A DNA stretch of 64,000 nucleotides from Corythucha ciliata (lineage: Eukaryota; Arthropoda; Insecta; Hemiptera; Tingidae). Under the pieces are notes generated by a model. The model was given only the letters and a program-made list of their open reading frames with translations. It was not told the DNA's origin and did not search any database. The DNA is taken from positions 24,904,198 to 24,968,197 of the forward strand of contig CM075937.1 of the NCBI GenBank assembly GCA_038030265.1, read 5' to 3'. Position numbers and translations under genes: made by a program. This document shows positions 31,346 to 42,744 of this stretch, piece after piece. Every line of letters begins with the position of its first letter. Positions within the stretch are counted from its first letter, which is position 1.

Positions 31346-33269
31346 GCTGAAAATAGGTAAAACTGAGTTTCTGGAATAGTTAGTGAAAATGTTGATTTTT
31401 CTTTGAGACGTAGCAACGGCTCAGCAGAACCGATTTCTCCGACTGCTTCTTTCCAATCTATGCGTAATTTTATCCGCTTTCTTCAAGCAAATGGAACGTT
31501 TAAGCGTAGGATCACTTTTTTCGGAGATATAAGCAAAAAACTGGAAGAAGTCCCGAAGAATCGTCGTTTTGGGCTTCCCTGTCACAAGCAGGACCCTTGT
31601 AGGCACTTGTAAACTTAGGATAATTCTACTTGAACCATCTCCTGCTTTCCTACAATTATTTTAACCTCGCGGCCTCTAAAGGATTCATGACTGGACTATA
31701 ATGCTCTCCTGCAAACACTTCTACTGTTCTTTCCGTAATAATTCAAACGATAAGATAAAGAATTACTTTACATTCACCCATAAGAAAAATATTTGCTTAA
31801 AAAATATCATAGCTAAGAAAAATGTAAGCGTCGACCCTGCATACTAATAATACTTAAGAAATATTTAAGAAAAAACTTAACTTAGCCAAGATTTTTTGAG
31901 GATATTTTAAGGGGTGACTATGTGTACGGCTCTAAGGCCCCTAGTATTGGCGATTGAAACTATCAATAGCTGCGCTAGTGTTCTTGATAGTGTAAGCGGT
32001 ACTTGTTATCAATTTGAGAGTTTGTTTCACAGGCATTGCTGATAGTGTAAGAAGAATTGATAACTCAGATTGTATTGTTGTTTTATCTTGAAGATCTCGT
32101 AAATAACTTCACATCTCACTTAATCTGGCTGGGTTTTTAAGATTCTTTGGTGAGTAAATACATCAAACCTGTTCACATTAAAAATTCGGAGAAGAAGGCT
32201 TTTGAAATGTATAGGTACCTAATTCACCTCCTGAATCGAAAAGAATTCGTGGGCACTGGGTTATAGCTAGCAAAATTATTATAATTTCGTTGTTAGTGCT
32301 ACCACCCAATTTATTTATACTTACGGTGGTTGAGAGCTCACAAAATAGCTATTTTTCAGTTGACCGGGTGTTACGTTTTTTCATTATCAGCGGTTCCTTC
32401 CATCTCAAGACCTTACTTCTGGAGTTGTTCATTCGGGAGGCGCCTTTTTACTGTTAATTTGAATACAGATTCATCAATATCAAAATCTCGGAATGTCACA
32501 GATGGAAGAAAAGGCTACGATGCTAACCATATCAACATGACATTAGACGGGACGAAGAGGACTCAAAGGAGATATTTACGCTTTGCCTGCAGTCGTCTGC
32601 GCTTGAATAATCCTAATAAATGTTCTTAAATGGTTATTTTCGGCAATCTGAACTATACCCGAATAACAATAACAATGACAGATACAAGTTATGGATCACA
32701 CCAATACCGATACTGATATTGAAGGGTATTGTAGAGACGAGGTGCTCGGGTAAATTTTATTAATTAATAAAAAGTATAAAAATAAGCACGAAAGAATACA
32801 ATATAGTAAGTAATCGCCTCGAACCTTGAATGGAATAGAACAAGGCACGATATGAGAGATAGGTAAACAAATCATCCTCCTCTGTCGTAATTATTGGTGA
32901 TCCAGCCGAAATGAACGAGTGAGAGGACCCGCATTGCGAGGAACTTCGGTAGTCAGAACGTGGGAAGAAGAAAGGGCGAAACAAAAAAGAAGGCGCTGAG
33001 ACCGGGAGTTTTTGGGCCAGCACCCGAGCTCGGGGAAAGTCGTCTCGTCGACGGCAACGCTAGCAAAGGATAAAACCGTGAGGAAGAAGGGACGTTTCAG
33101 GGGGCAACATGAGAAAACGAGCGAGCACCGGTATTTTCTCTGTTGTGCCCCGACGCCATGCAATTGCTGATCGCCGGTCTCCGGCCGTTCGCTGTGGCTC
33201 CGTTGACTCTGTTGTTGAGCGGTTCCCGTAGGTCGGACTCCCCCGTCGCGTTCGCGTACGCTCGCGTGA
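31346..33269. other. no gene assigned
   Basis: Contains short ORFs without domains (31403-31612 and 32330-32629 plus) and local repeats of TTGATAGTGTAAG (31983-31995 and 32042-32052). 32990-33269 is GC-rich and should hold the 5' part of the Harbinger remnant that follows, but I cannot resolve an exon there. Confidence 0.35.
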
Positions 33270-33524
33270 AGTGCATTTCCATCATATTCTTGATTAACCA
33301 GTAACCCCCTTATTAACAGCTCGCACTTCGTTTCGAAAAAAGACACCAACTTTCGCAAGAGCGTCCCGACAGCGACACGGTTAGCAATAACCCTTCGATT
33401 TTTAGCAATTGGAGACTCCTTTGCCAGCCTAATGTATCTATTTCGCGTTTCGAAATCAACGATTTCCCGAATTATCCCTGACGTCTGCGAAGCTATCGTA
33501 GAAGCACTGGATGAGTATGTGAAG
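33270..33524 (+). pseudogene. second Harbinger transposase, exon 1 end
   Basis: In frame up to a good donor (33524|GTAAGA): KKDTNFRKSVPTATRLAITL, then RFLAIGDSFASLMYLFRVSK and STISRIIPDVCEAIVEALDE. This matches the helix-turn-helix region before the conserved intron of Harbinger transposases. A possible acceptor TTATTAACAG lies at 33311-33320, so it may be an internal exon. Exon 2 with the DDE core is absent, replaced by a LINE insertion downstream. It is a remnant of an element laid out like the intact copy at 461-5701. Confidence 0.75.
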
Positions 33525-33658
33525 GTAAGATCATATATTGGCACTTTATTAATTTTAAATCATTTATTAAGTTATTTAAAACAAGTAAAAATTAAAATCA
33601 TGATTAGAGCGTTTGGTGGCAAAATAAGTTGATTGAAGTGACAAAAAATAAAATAACG

Positions 33659-34054
33659 TCATGGCCTGAATTGGCGAAAGCTGCAGCTTCCTGCATCTGA
33701 GTGCGGTGATTGGGCATTATCATCCATATCGTACAGTATTTTTTCTGCATCTGCTGAGTTTGGAAATTGATAATTTTCCGTTGAAGCGTGAAGGGATGAA
33801 CTACTGGCAGCATAATTCCGTGTAGCCAGTTGATGATTCGTAGGAGGAGGACCGTCAAATAAACCCATGTCGGCGTCGAAAATAATGTTATTTATGTAAT
33901 GTTGGACCACAGCTTGAGTTTTCTTTTTATACGTTCTTAACTTCATGGCTAAGTGTTCTCCATAAACATCACACGCGTCTCGCTTTATCGACTGTTCCAA
34001 TATATTTACAACTTGGTCATCATGTATGATTTTCAGGTATGCTATAACTGCCAT
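33659..34054 (-). pseudogene. BESS-type exon of a MADF partner, antisense in the transposase intron
   Basis: CDVYGEHLAMKLRTYKKKTQ and YINNIIFDADMG parallel the BESS block of the intact MADF gene (ILARAWAMELKRM ... IITDVLFDADMG). A Ser/Asn-rich tail follows. It lies on the minus strand, 135 bp after the transposase donor, so it sits inside that intron exactly as in the 461-5701 element. The MADF exon 1 is missing. Confidence 0.7.
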
Positions 34055-34081
34055 TTACAGGTCCCCCGGTAGATGTGTTCT

Positions 34082-34830
34082 TGACTTTTTAGCTAATTTA
34101 TTTTTTTTTTATTTTTTATTAACAGCTTGAATGCCATAAAAATTTTAACCCACTATGTTAACAAGTGATTAAGTCACTGCATACATTTCTTATTGATTTG
34201 CTGTTATGATACCTAAATATGTCTATGTTCAGGCTATTTATAACACGGCAAGCTCTAAACAGTGGCGAGTTAAACTTATAATTAGTACCACAGAGTGGCA
34301 GGTAGAACGTATCATGGTTTCGACTGGACCTAGTAGGTACATGAAAGTTTAGTTTTGAAAGTAATTCAGTGCTATCGATAAGTCCATTAAGCAATTTAAA
34401 AATAACCAGGACATCACATATCACACGTCGTTTTTGAAGGGACTCAATGTTTGCCACTGTTCGCAGCGTGTCATAAGATACGTCCTGCGCCACCACCGGA
34501 ATGTGGATTTTATAAGCCATATAGCGCAGCATTTTATTTTGCACTCTTTCCAACTTATCAATATACACTTGATAACTGGGCGACCAGATTATACTATTGT
34601 ATTCTATCACAGTTCTGACTAGATAAAAGTAGAGTAATTTTATAGAAGAAACGTCTGCAAAATCTTTCGTGTTTCTCTTTATGAAACCACACAATTTTAA
34701 TGCTTTGTTCGTTATGTTCTCTACATGAATCTTAAAGGAGAGACTCGTAGTAATACCTAGATCTTTTACTGAGTTTAGTGACTGAATATGGCATTCTTTA
34801 GCTGTATACAGGCTCAAAGTCCTGTTGAGG
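34082..34830 (-). mobile_element. LINE 3' part (RT C-terminus), 5'-truncated
   Basis: Minus-strand open frame down to 34158: SLNSVKDLGITTSLSFKIHV, then FYLVRTVIEYNSIIWSPSYQ, NKMLRYMAYKI, the usual post-RT block of LINEs. A T-rich stretch on plus (34102-34125), i.e. A-rich on the coding strand, is its tail. At its 5' side it runs directly into the basic-arm ORF at 34830-35486 on the same strand. Confidence 0.8.
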
Positions 34831-35486
34831 GAGGAGTGCACGTGGTTCGGCACCTTCTTCGACTCGCTGAACTGTAAACTGCGAGATTAAAGGAACGACT
34901 TGCTCTGAGTCAGAATCAAACGATCCGATCTGCGATAAGGCGAACGATAGGGCGCGTGGGATGGTAAGACATCGACCTTCAATTGCGCGCTTCTCTATCT
35001 CATCATAGTACTCGCGTAGAATAATGCCTTCGACTAGTCCTCTAAAGTTATCCTGGGCACAGCCGATTCTAACGGAGGCAATATACAGGGCAACTTTTTC
35101 GTAAACTCGACGGTTTTCCGGAGTGAGAAGTAGAGCTAGTGGGCGTTGTGCTATTGCTGCCAATCGGTTGAGCATCGATCTAACGAAGTAACAATAGCCC
35201 GGCAGGGCTATGCCGACACCTCCGGAGTAGTAACCTACAGCAGGTCTCCATCCGAAGTCGACGCCAACAGGCGCTGGTGCGTTACGAGGTGGGTGAACGG
35301 GAGCGGGGATGGGCTGCACGTTTGCAGCTTCTCGCCGACGGTCTCGACGATTGTTACGAGCTCCTCTTCCACGTCCTCCTCTCCCTCTGCCATTTCTGGC
35401 ACCTCTCTGTGGAGGGGGGGGGGTTGGTTTTGGGGATTTTCTCCCGGTACTTGTTGGGGGAGTGCGTTGATTAAGCGATCTCCCAT
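34798..35486 (-). pseudogene. basic-arm ORF of unknown origin, fused to a LINE 3' end
   Basis: From ATG 35486 a Pro/Gln-rich lead (MGDRLINALPQQVPGENP) enters a C-homopolymer (35413-35422). Past this, another frame gives a Gly/Arg-rich arm (RGRGGRGRGARNNRRDRRRE). It then runs as a ~170-residue globular, Leu/Ala-rich region to 34798 (including LPGYCYFVRSMLNRLAAIAQ and GCAQDNFRGLVEGIILREYY). The arm-plus-shell pattern is capsid- or nucleoprotein-like, so an endogenised virus or a retroelement gag are options. I recognise no family. The last residues come from the adjoining LINE. Broken by the slip and probably untranslated. Confidence 0.4.
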
Positions 35487-35539
35487 TATGACAATATTCA
35501 GTCAGTTGGTGGCTTGACGTCTTTCAGTCAAAACTGATA

Positions 35540-38351
35540 GACGATCATTTCTTGCGTTCTGGTGTTGGTTGTAGGGTTCACTTTCTAGTTGGTGATGTAA
35601 ATATTGATTTGTTAAATCCGTCATCTAATTATAATGAATACTGTAACATTTTAACAAAGGCTGGTTTTGTTTCTGTAATAAATCTACCTACTAGAGTAGC
35701 AGATAGAACCAAGTCATGCATCGACCACATTTTTGTGAAAGGGGTTAATCCTGGTAATAGTGTGGGAATTGTCTATGATGCGGATATTACGGACCATTTC
35801 ATGTGCCTAGGGAGCCTTGCGATAGATAGTTCCCCGAGTGTTGGCTCGCAAAGTAAAGATAATGTAAGGGGTAGAAATAGAAAGTTTGTGTATAGAGATG
35901 TAGTCAACTATGATAAACTGGAATCCGTACTGAAAGAGGAAAATTGGGAATCCGTTTATAAGAACACGTATGACGTGAACAAAGCACTAGATCAGTTTGT
36001 AAATACGTTGGAAAATATGGTTAGTTCTTGTTCAATTAATCAAGTGTTCAAGGTTAAAAATAAACACACGAAATTAACTGATTGGATAACTAAAGGATTG
36101 GTCAATTCAATCCGTTCTAGGGATCGGATGAGGAGAAAACTTCGTTCTGAACCATATAATTTAGCGCAGAAAACCCGTTTCGTTAGGTATAGAAACCTTT
36201 TAAACTTGCTACTCAAAAAAGCCAAAGTGATGCACTTCAGAAGTAAAATTTTAGAGGGGAAAGGGGACCCTAAAAATGTTTGGAATGTTATTAATGAATT
36301 AGTACCTGGGGGTAACTTAAATAATAGCGAGGTAGATGAAATTCTAACTGATTCGGGCCTAATTGTTAATGACGCTGAAAAGATTGCTGACTGCTTCAAC
36401 TGCTATTTTTCGGAAGTGGGGAGACAGTGTAAGGAAGGTATTGACGTTCCTGACGTTGAAAGAATCAATATGGTTAATGAAAGGTGTGATCCTAGGATCG
36501 TCAGGGAATCTATTTTCCTTTCGCCAGTTACTCCTCAAGAAGTCCTCAGCTACTTGATTAAAATAAAAAAGACAAGCAGCTGTGTAATTGGTAATCTAAA
36601 GAACGTCGTTCTCAGACAAATTGCATCTTTTATTTGTGCTCCCATCGCCCATTTGTTCAACTTAGGCTTTTCGACTGGGACTTTTCCTGATATTTTCAAG
36701 AAAACTGTCATTATACCTGTCCATAAGGGTGGAGATACTAAACTCCTAAGCAATTATAGACCTATAGCACTGACATCTGCTTTAGCTAAAGTATTTGAAA
36801 AATGTATTAAAACTCGACTTTGTGATTTCCTGGATAAACATGAAATTTTGTCACCAAACCAATATGGGTTTAGAAAAAGACGTAGTACTGAGCAGGCTCT
36901 GTTTAATTTACACAATTCAATTCTAGATAAATTGGATAATGGGGTGCATGTACTGGGTGTTTTTCTTAACGTTAAAAAAGCGTTTGACACTATTGACCAT
37001 GAGTTGTTAGTGAGTAAATTACTTAATTGTGGAATTCGTGGGGTGACTCTTGACATTCTATGGTCGTTCTTGAAAGACAGACCATGTGTCACTGGGATAG
37101 GGGATAAGTATAGTAGGGAAGTAATATTAAAGTGTGGCGTGCCGCAGGGCTCAGTCTTGGGTCCTTTGTTGTTCCTGATCTTTGTGAACGATTTGCTGAA
37201 CCTAAAACTCTCGGGTGAGATTCAGGCATTTGCAGATGATACCTGTATCATATTTAGTCATTCGAATTGGGATCATTTGGTTAATCTTGCTAGTAGTGAA
37301 TTACAAGTCGTAAAGACGTGGTATGATAACAATCTGCTTAGCTTGAATTTAGCAAAGACGGCGGCAATTCGTTTTTCTTTAAAAAAAAGTGCGTAATTCA
37401 ATCGCTTCTTCTTTTAAAATACATAAGTATGTGTGTACTGCGGGTCAGAATTTACAGTGTGACTGTCAAGACGTAAGATACACTTTTGAACATAAATATT
37501 TGGGAATCCTATTCGATTGTAATTTAAAATTTAAAAACCATGTTTCTAAAATAGTTTCTCGTATGCGTAAGTTATTTTATAGATTTAGAATTCTTCGTTC
37601 CGTTTTACCCTTAGACCTTTTGAAATCTGTTTATTTTGCTTTGGTTGAATCAATTTTATGTTACGGTGTGGTGATTTGGGGGTCCACCGTGAAATCCCAT
37701 TTAAAATCTGTCCGGTCTGCTCAAAATACCCTTATTAAGATCATTTTGTGTAAGCCTAGGCGGTTCACGACTTCTTTAATTTTCAATGAATTTGGGGTTT
37801 TAAATTTGAAACAGCTTTTTCTTTTGAATTCGGTGTTGAGTCTTCTCTATCTTAACTTAGACAAATGTAAATCTAACAGTCGTTTTGGCACCAGGGCGGT
37901 GTCTCAATGTGATATGAATTTGCCGACTATCCATACGGAAACACGTAGGCGTTCAGCATTGTTTTCTGGAATCAAGTTTTGTTATGATAATAAAATTAAT
38001 TTGAGGAACTTTAAATCGAGGAAAGCTTTGAGAACCTTTCTTCGGGGTGTTCTACAAAATTTTCAGTGATGTGTTGGTGCAAAGATGTCTGGCTATTTGT
38101 TATTCTCTCCTTTTTGTATTAACTTCGTGATTTTTATTGGTTATATTTAGGTTAATAGTATGTAGTCAAAAATTTGATTTTTATTGCAGTAGTGTACATG
38201 CTCGTTCTAGGCTATAAAGAGTGCTAGGCCCCTTGGCACAAGCTTTTAGCTTTTAAAGGGGCTGTCCAATTATCTGTCTCTTATTGAAGTATTTGTAATT
38301 ACTAGTGTATCTGGCAAAAATAAATAAATAAATAAAAATAAATAAATAAAT
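35540..38351 (+). mobile_element. CR1-group LINE, 5'-truncated in the endonuclease
   Basis: An open frame from 35552 starts inside the APE endonuclease (FLVGDVNIDLL, SCIDHIFVKGV, DITDHF), then linker and RT: LLSNYRPIALTSALAKVFEK, QYGFRKRRSTEQA, GVPQGSVLGPLL, FADDTCIIF. A one-base excess in an A8 run at 37381-37388 breaks the frame. The C-terminus continues at 37389-38069 (EHKYLGILFDCNLKF, CYGVVIWGS). The motif A aspartate is replaced by Asn (FLNVKKAF, codon AAC 36968-36970), which would kill RT activity. The 3' tail is (AAATA)n at 38320-38351. Confidence 0.88.
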
Positions 38352-38519
38352 GTGGTGTTCTTTGCCTTCTGCGCTTAGAGGGAGTCCTCGGCTTTGTGAA
38401 ATTTTTCTCTCTCGAAGTGGAGGCCCGCGCTGCCTCATTCTCCCGCGAAGTAGCAGCAATTTCATAAAATGTCTGGCTATTTTTGTGCGTATCTTCTACA
38501 AAGTCAACCTGCCAAAAAA

Positions 38520-40200
38520 TTGTATATGTTCAGCTTTCATCGTCGCTTGAAAAAGCCAACGCTTTTGCAAAGCACTTCGAGCACGTGCCAAGAACTACTC
38601 AGTCTCTCAGTTCCGCGAATCACAACAATGTAGTCAACAGGGGTGTCCGTAGATTCCTAAAAACAGCTAACCACGCTCCTACTGAGGTAAAACTTGTTAC
38701 TCCTAAAGAAGTTTCTCTCTGTATTAAGGCTCGGTCTAGTAATATATCTCCTGGCCACGACACGGTAAGCAACATTCTTTTAAAACAACTCCCACGAAAA
38801 GCCTTGGTATTTTTATCAAAATAAAACAATAAAATATTGTTTTTAGGGTACTTCTTGAAATTCTGGAAAATGGCTAAAGTCATTGTTTTGCACAAGCCTG
38901 GCAAAAATCCCTCGCTGCTATCAAGCTACCGTCCTATCAGTCTCCTGCCCACTCTCAGCAAGGTATTCGAAAAATTAATCCAATCCCGGCTACTAAGCTA
39001 TACTGTTGCATCCAACATATTGTGTAACGAACAATTCGGGTTTCGAACTGGTCACTCGACTCAAGCACAGCTGTGCCGAGTTGTAGACGACGTCACTCAT
39101 CGCTTCAACGAGCGTAAACACACGGGAATGGTTTTACTTGACGTCCAAAAAGCATTCGATACAGTTTGGCATTATGGCTTGCTATATAAATTAATAAAAC
39201 TTAACTTCCCTGTTTATCTCATCAAAATTATTGCAGCTTACCTCAGGGACAGGAAATTCTTTGTGACTGTAAACACAGCCAACTCCTCGTTGCACATTTG
39301 CTGCGCTGGAGTTCCCCAAGGATCTATTCTTGCACCACTCTTGTTCATTTTATTTATTAACGACATTCCCACATCACCACACGTAAATATAGCGCTTTTC
39401 GCGGATGATACTGCAGTTTACACGTCTTCCTGGAGAGTAGACACTATAGTTCGCAGGTTGAACGATATTCTTTAAAAAATTACTAAATTCTTCTTTCACT
39501 GGAAGATTTCTCTGCATTGTACTAAAACAGAAGCTATTATTTATTCAAAACGCAGGCCATTATTAAATCGTAGCATAGTTCTAGAAAATCAACAAATACC
39601 GATCTCTTCATCTGTAAAATACTTGGGCCTCAAACTAGATTCAAAACTAAATTTTACAAGCCACATCAATGATTTGGTAGATAGGAGTAAACTCTCGGTT
39701 AGACTCCGGTTTTTCCCTTAATGCGGCGCGAATCAGGTATGTCCCAAAGGAATAAATTGTTAATCTACAAAACATGTATCCGTCCATTCTTAACGTACTC
39801 TTGCTCAGCATGGAGTTACACCGTCCGACTCGAACTACAAAAAACTCCAGATTATTCAAAATAAATTTTTACGTTTATGCACCGGTAGCACAAAATCCAC
39901 GAAAATCTCCACCCTTCATGAAAATTGTGACATGCCGTTTATCAAGCCTTACATCCAACAGTTATCCTCCAATATGTTGAAAAAGTTTCATAGTTCAATA
40001 AATCCCCTCGTCGCTAAAATAGCTCGTTATGACTCAATAGCTCGTGCCAAACGCAGAAGACTGAGACACAATATATCAGAACTATCATGATCCCCAGGTA
40101 ATAACAACAGAAGTTCCCTCGTTTCAACTTAAGAACCCTTTTTCAATAGTTTTTGTATAAAGCAGGAGTTTTTTTTAAAAATTGTTTCCCCTCCCTTCAC
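38520..40200 (+). pseudogene. Jockey-like LINE RT remnant
   Basis: Pieces: 38544-38823 linker (ISPGHDTVSNILLKQLP), then 38837-39475 RT with SLLSSYRPISLLPTLSKVFE, LLDVQKAFDTVWHYG, GVPQGSILAPL and the catalytic ALFADDTAVY. After a stop at ~39474 come KYLGLKLDSKLNFTSHIN and increasingly broken frames to ~40085. RT catalytic aspartates are kept but stops and slips are frequent. The 5' part, including the endonuclease, is missing. A junction lies near 38480-38520 with the end of the preceding LINE. Confidence 0.82.
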
Positions 40201-40644
40201 CTTGAATTCAAAATTTAATTAATCTTAGCTTTTAAATATCATAGTGAAACAATATAGTTAATACTGAATGTTTCTGTGTATTCTGATGTATTTCATCTGT
40301 CAACAATACCTGCACGATAAAATTTCTACCTACCAATTTTACACACCTTACTAAAAAGTTATAAATTATTGTATACATATAAGTATAGACTATAAGGACA
40401 AATAATTAACACTACTCGTAAATGCCCGAGTACGTTTGCAAATTTCACCAATTATTTAAAAAGGAAGTTTCATGGGTCAGAACTTATTCATAAATTTATT
40501 TTGAAAGGTTTATTTATGCTAAAATAGAGCCAAAATCATGATCCGTTCGTAAAATAAACCAACAGTTATTGAATACGCGATTTTTGAAGTTTCAGGTCAT
40601 TTCAAACACTCCAGCTAGCATGTTTGTGTCATATGCGCCTTCCG
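40201..40644. other. nothing recognised
   Basis: AT-rich, no ORF or repeat of note. Confidence 0.5.
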
Positions 40645-40962
40645 AGAAAAATTCGCCTGTAACGTTGCTGTCGGAGAGCGGTTTGTTCTGTTTCTTTGCC
40701 TTATTTTCTACTAGAGCTATTCAATAATAAAATAATGGAGAATATACAGATGAGCTATTTAGAGGCATGAAAAGGACAGAGGAAACAAGGGATATTACGT
40801 TGCGGAAAATGTTCGTTTTGGCGGGATTTCAAATATGCCAACTTTTGTTAAGAAAAAAAAAAATATTTCTGAAGGGTTTTAAATTTTTATTTATTTATTT
40901 ACGTGGAAGGATTGGTATGCCTCATCGAAAAAAAATGTTTTTTGGAAAATGTGAAACTTCCT
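40645..40962 (+). repeat. dispersed repeat, copy B (pairs with 14772-15069)
   Basis: Same orientation and ~90% match to copy A. It ends just before a Harbinger exon, so here it probably lies in that gene's intron. Confidence 0.85.
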
Positions 40963-41026
40963 CGAAAATTGTATATTTTAAAGGGTAATACCAATACTGC
41001 TAATTAAGAAAAACAATTATTTACAG

Positions 41027-41839
41027 GTGCCAGAAAATGAAGAGGAGTGGCGAAGGGTCTCCCAGATTTTTGAAAATAAGTGGAACTTCCCACATGCTGT
41101 AGGAGCCATCGACGGGAAACATGTCGTCATTCAAAGTCCGAGCAACAGTGGAAGTGAATACTTCAACTACAAAGCATTTTTTAGCATTGTTTTATTTGCA
41201 CTGGTTGACGCGGATTACAACTTTATATTCGTCGATGTTGGATGTCAAGAGAGAATTTCAGACGGAGGTGGTTTTAAAAATTCTCAGTTGTATAGAGATA
41301 TACAAAGTGGTCGCTTAAATCTGCCACCACCATCTATATTGCCTAATGGGGAGACTTCCGTACCGTACGTGATTTTAGGGGATGACGCATTTGGATTGAG
41401 CGATAACTTGATGAAACCGTACACGGGCTATCACTGGAAAGGATCTCCTGAAAGAGTTTTTAATTATAGGTTGAGTCGAGCCCGAAGGGTTGTGGAAAAC
41501 GCCTTTGGCATTTTAAGTTCCGTCTTCCGCGTTTGGAGGAAACCTATGATTATGCAACCCGAAAAAGCCAAGTGGGTTGTCATGGCCTGTGTGTACATCC
41601 ACAATTTTTTACGCCGAAGTAGAACTTCTTCGAATTTATACTGTCCAATGGGAACTTTGGACACAGAAGAGAATGGGGAAGTTACGTTTGGTTCTTGGCG
41701 AAATGATGATCGGACATCTATGCAAGGTTTGATAAAAGTACCAAGGAGAGGAACAACCGCTGCCAATGAAATTCGAGAGGCATTTACTAAATACTTTTCG
41801 ACAAATGGAGCCGTACCATGGCAAAATGATTATTCGTAA
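41027..41839 (+). pseudogene. third Harbinger transposase, exon 2 only
   Basis: Follows an acceptor (TTATTTACAG|GTG) and reads 270 residues without a stop: NFPHAVGAIDGKHVVIQSPS with the first Asp, ILGDDAFGLSDNLMKPY with the second, RARRVVENAFGIL with the Glu. The intron position and the VP start agree with exon 2 of the intact copy (VPKTDGAW), so the intron is ancestral. Protein similarity is only moderate, making this a different subfamily. Exon 1, MADF gene and TIRs are not found, so the element is incomplete although the DDE core is whole. Confidence 0.85.
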
Positions 41840-41964
41840 TTTCACGTTCAATAAATTCATTTCAATTTCAACTTATTCATAATTAATATATCTTTATAAT
41901 GCGTGCATAAAGCTGTAGCCGTAGGAAACTACATTGTCTGTCTTCCATCGTTGAGGTGCGTAAA

Positions 41965-42003
41965 AAACGAACCGGTTTCGGCTGCTCGCCATCTTCAGCG
42001 TTT
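41965..42003 (-). ncRNA. hammerhead-ribozyme-like motif, consensus core
   Basis: Minus strand: helix I AAACG/CGTTT, core CUGAAGA (fits CUGANGA), U, stem II GGC/GCC with loop GAGCA, GAAA, then A-C-CG-G-T as minimal helix III and T at the cleavage position. All invariant positions I know for a minimal type I hammerhead are present. Neighbouring sequence has no clear Penelope ORF; it may be an isolated end. Confidence 0.65.
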
Positions 42004-42133
42004 GAAAGTACAACTACTGAAACTGTGTGGCTTCATGCATGCATTACCAGTAGGTCAGTAGGTAGGGTTAGTAAACCCTCGTAATGCAATCTTACTATCA
42101 ATATAAATATACATATACATATTTATGTATATA

Positions 42134-42197
42134 TAGGCCTGTATGCCAAGTCGTTCCTCGAAATTTCCTCGACTCCAACCTTCCTCACAAACAGTAG
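42134..42197 (-). repeat. short dispersed repeat, inverted partner of 48917-48976
   Basis: Reverse complement (GAACGACTTGGCATAC; TTTGTGAGG) matches GTAACGACTTGGCATAC and TTTGTGTGG at 48917-48976. Origin unknown. Confidence 0.65.
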
Positions 42198-42744
42198 AAT
42201 CACTTGTTATTTTATAATTTTTCCAGTTTAACATACTGAACAAGTACTGCCATCAACTAAAGAAACTGATTAGAACAGTAAAAAACGAAACAATAAGCAA
42301 TGAGGAACTTTTACATTTTTTTTTTATTGTCTTAATGGAAAGAGGAGAAAAAATGGGGAAAAACGATATGTTTCGTTTATTTTTCCGATAAGCCCTTGAT
42401 TTTTAATAATTTTTTAAAAAGCTCAAATTTTGGGGGTCTGATAACATTGGGGTCTATGGCTGTGCGGGGGGTGGAGCCGTTGTCGTGACGTAGGTAGCTA
42501 GCAAACAATTATCCGCTGCCTGTGTAGTATGTGTTCACAGTTCTCAGTAATTATTTTTCTCTAGTGTAAATTAATATTGATACACTGCAAAGTTTAAAGG
42601 GATTAGACAGGGTATTTCGGCGTTTTTTTTTTTCGATTTGTCGGTTGATAACAGATCAACCGACCGGTTGTTTCGGTAGGATCTGTTATTCTTTTACTAG
42701 GCGTTGATTTCTTAGCTGGAATCATTTCAACCTGCCCTGTGAAA
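42198..42744. other. no gene; probable left flank of the ISL2EU unit
   Basis: Contains a local inverted pair around GATAACAGATC/GATCTGTTATC (42646-42690). No element end could be fixed. Confidence 0.4.

Noticed and set aside
32891..33544. 217-codon minus-strand ORF
   Set aside because: It is the antisense of the second Harbinger transposase exon, which has the better protein match.
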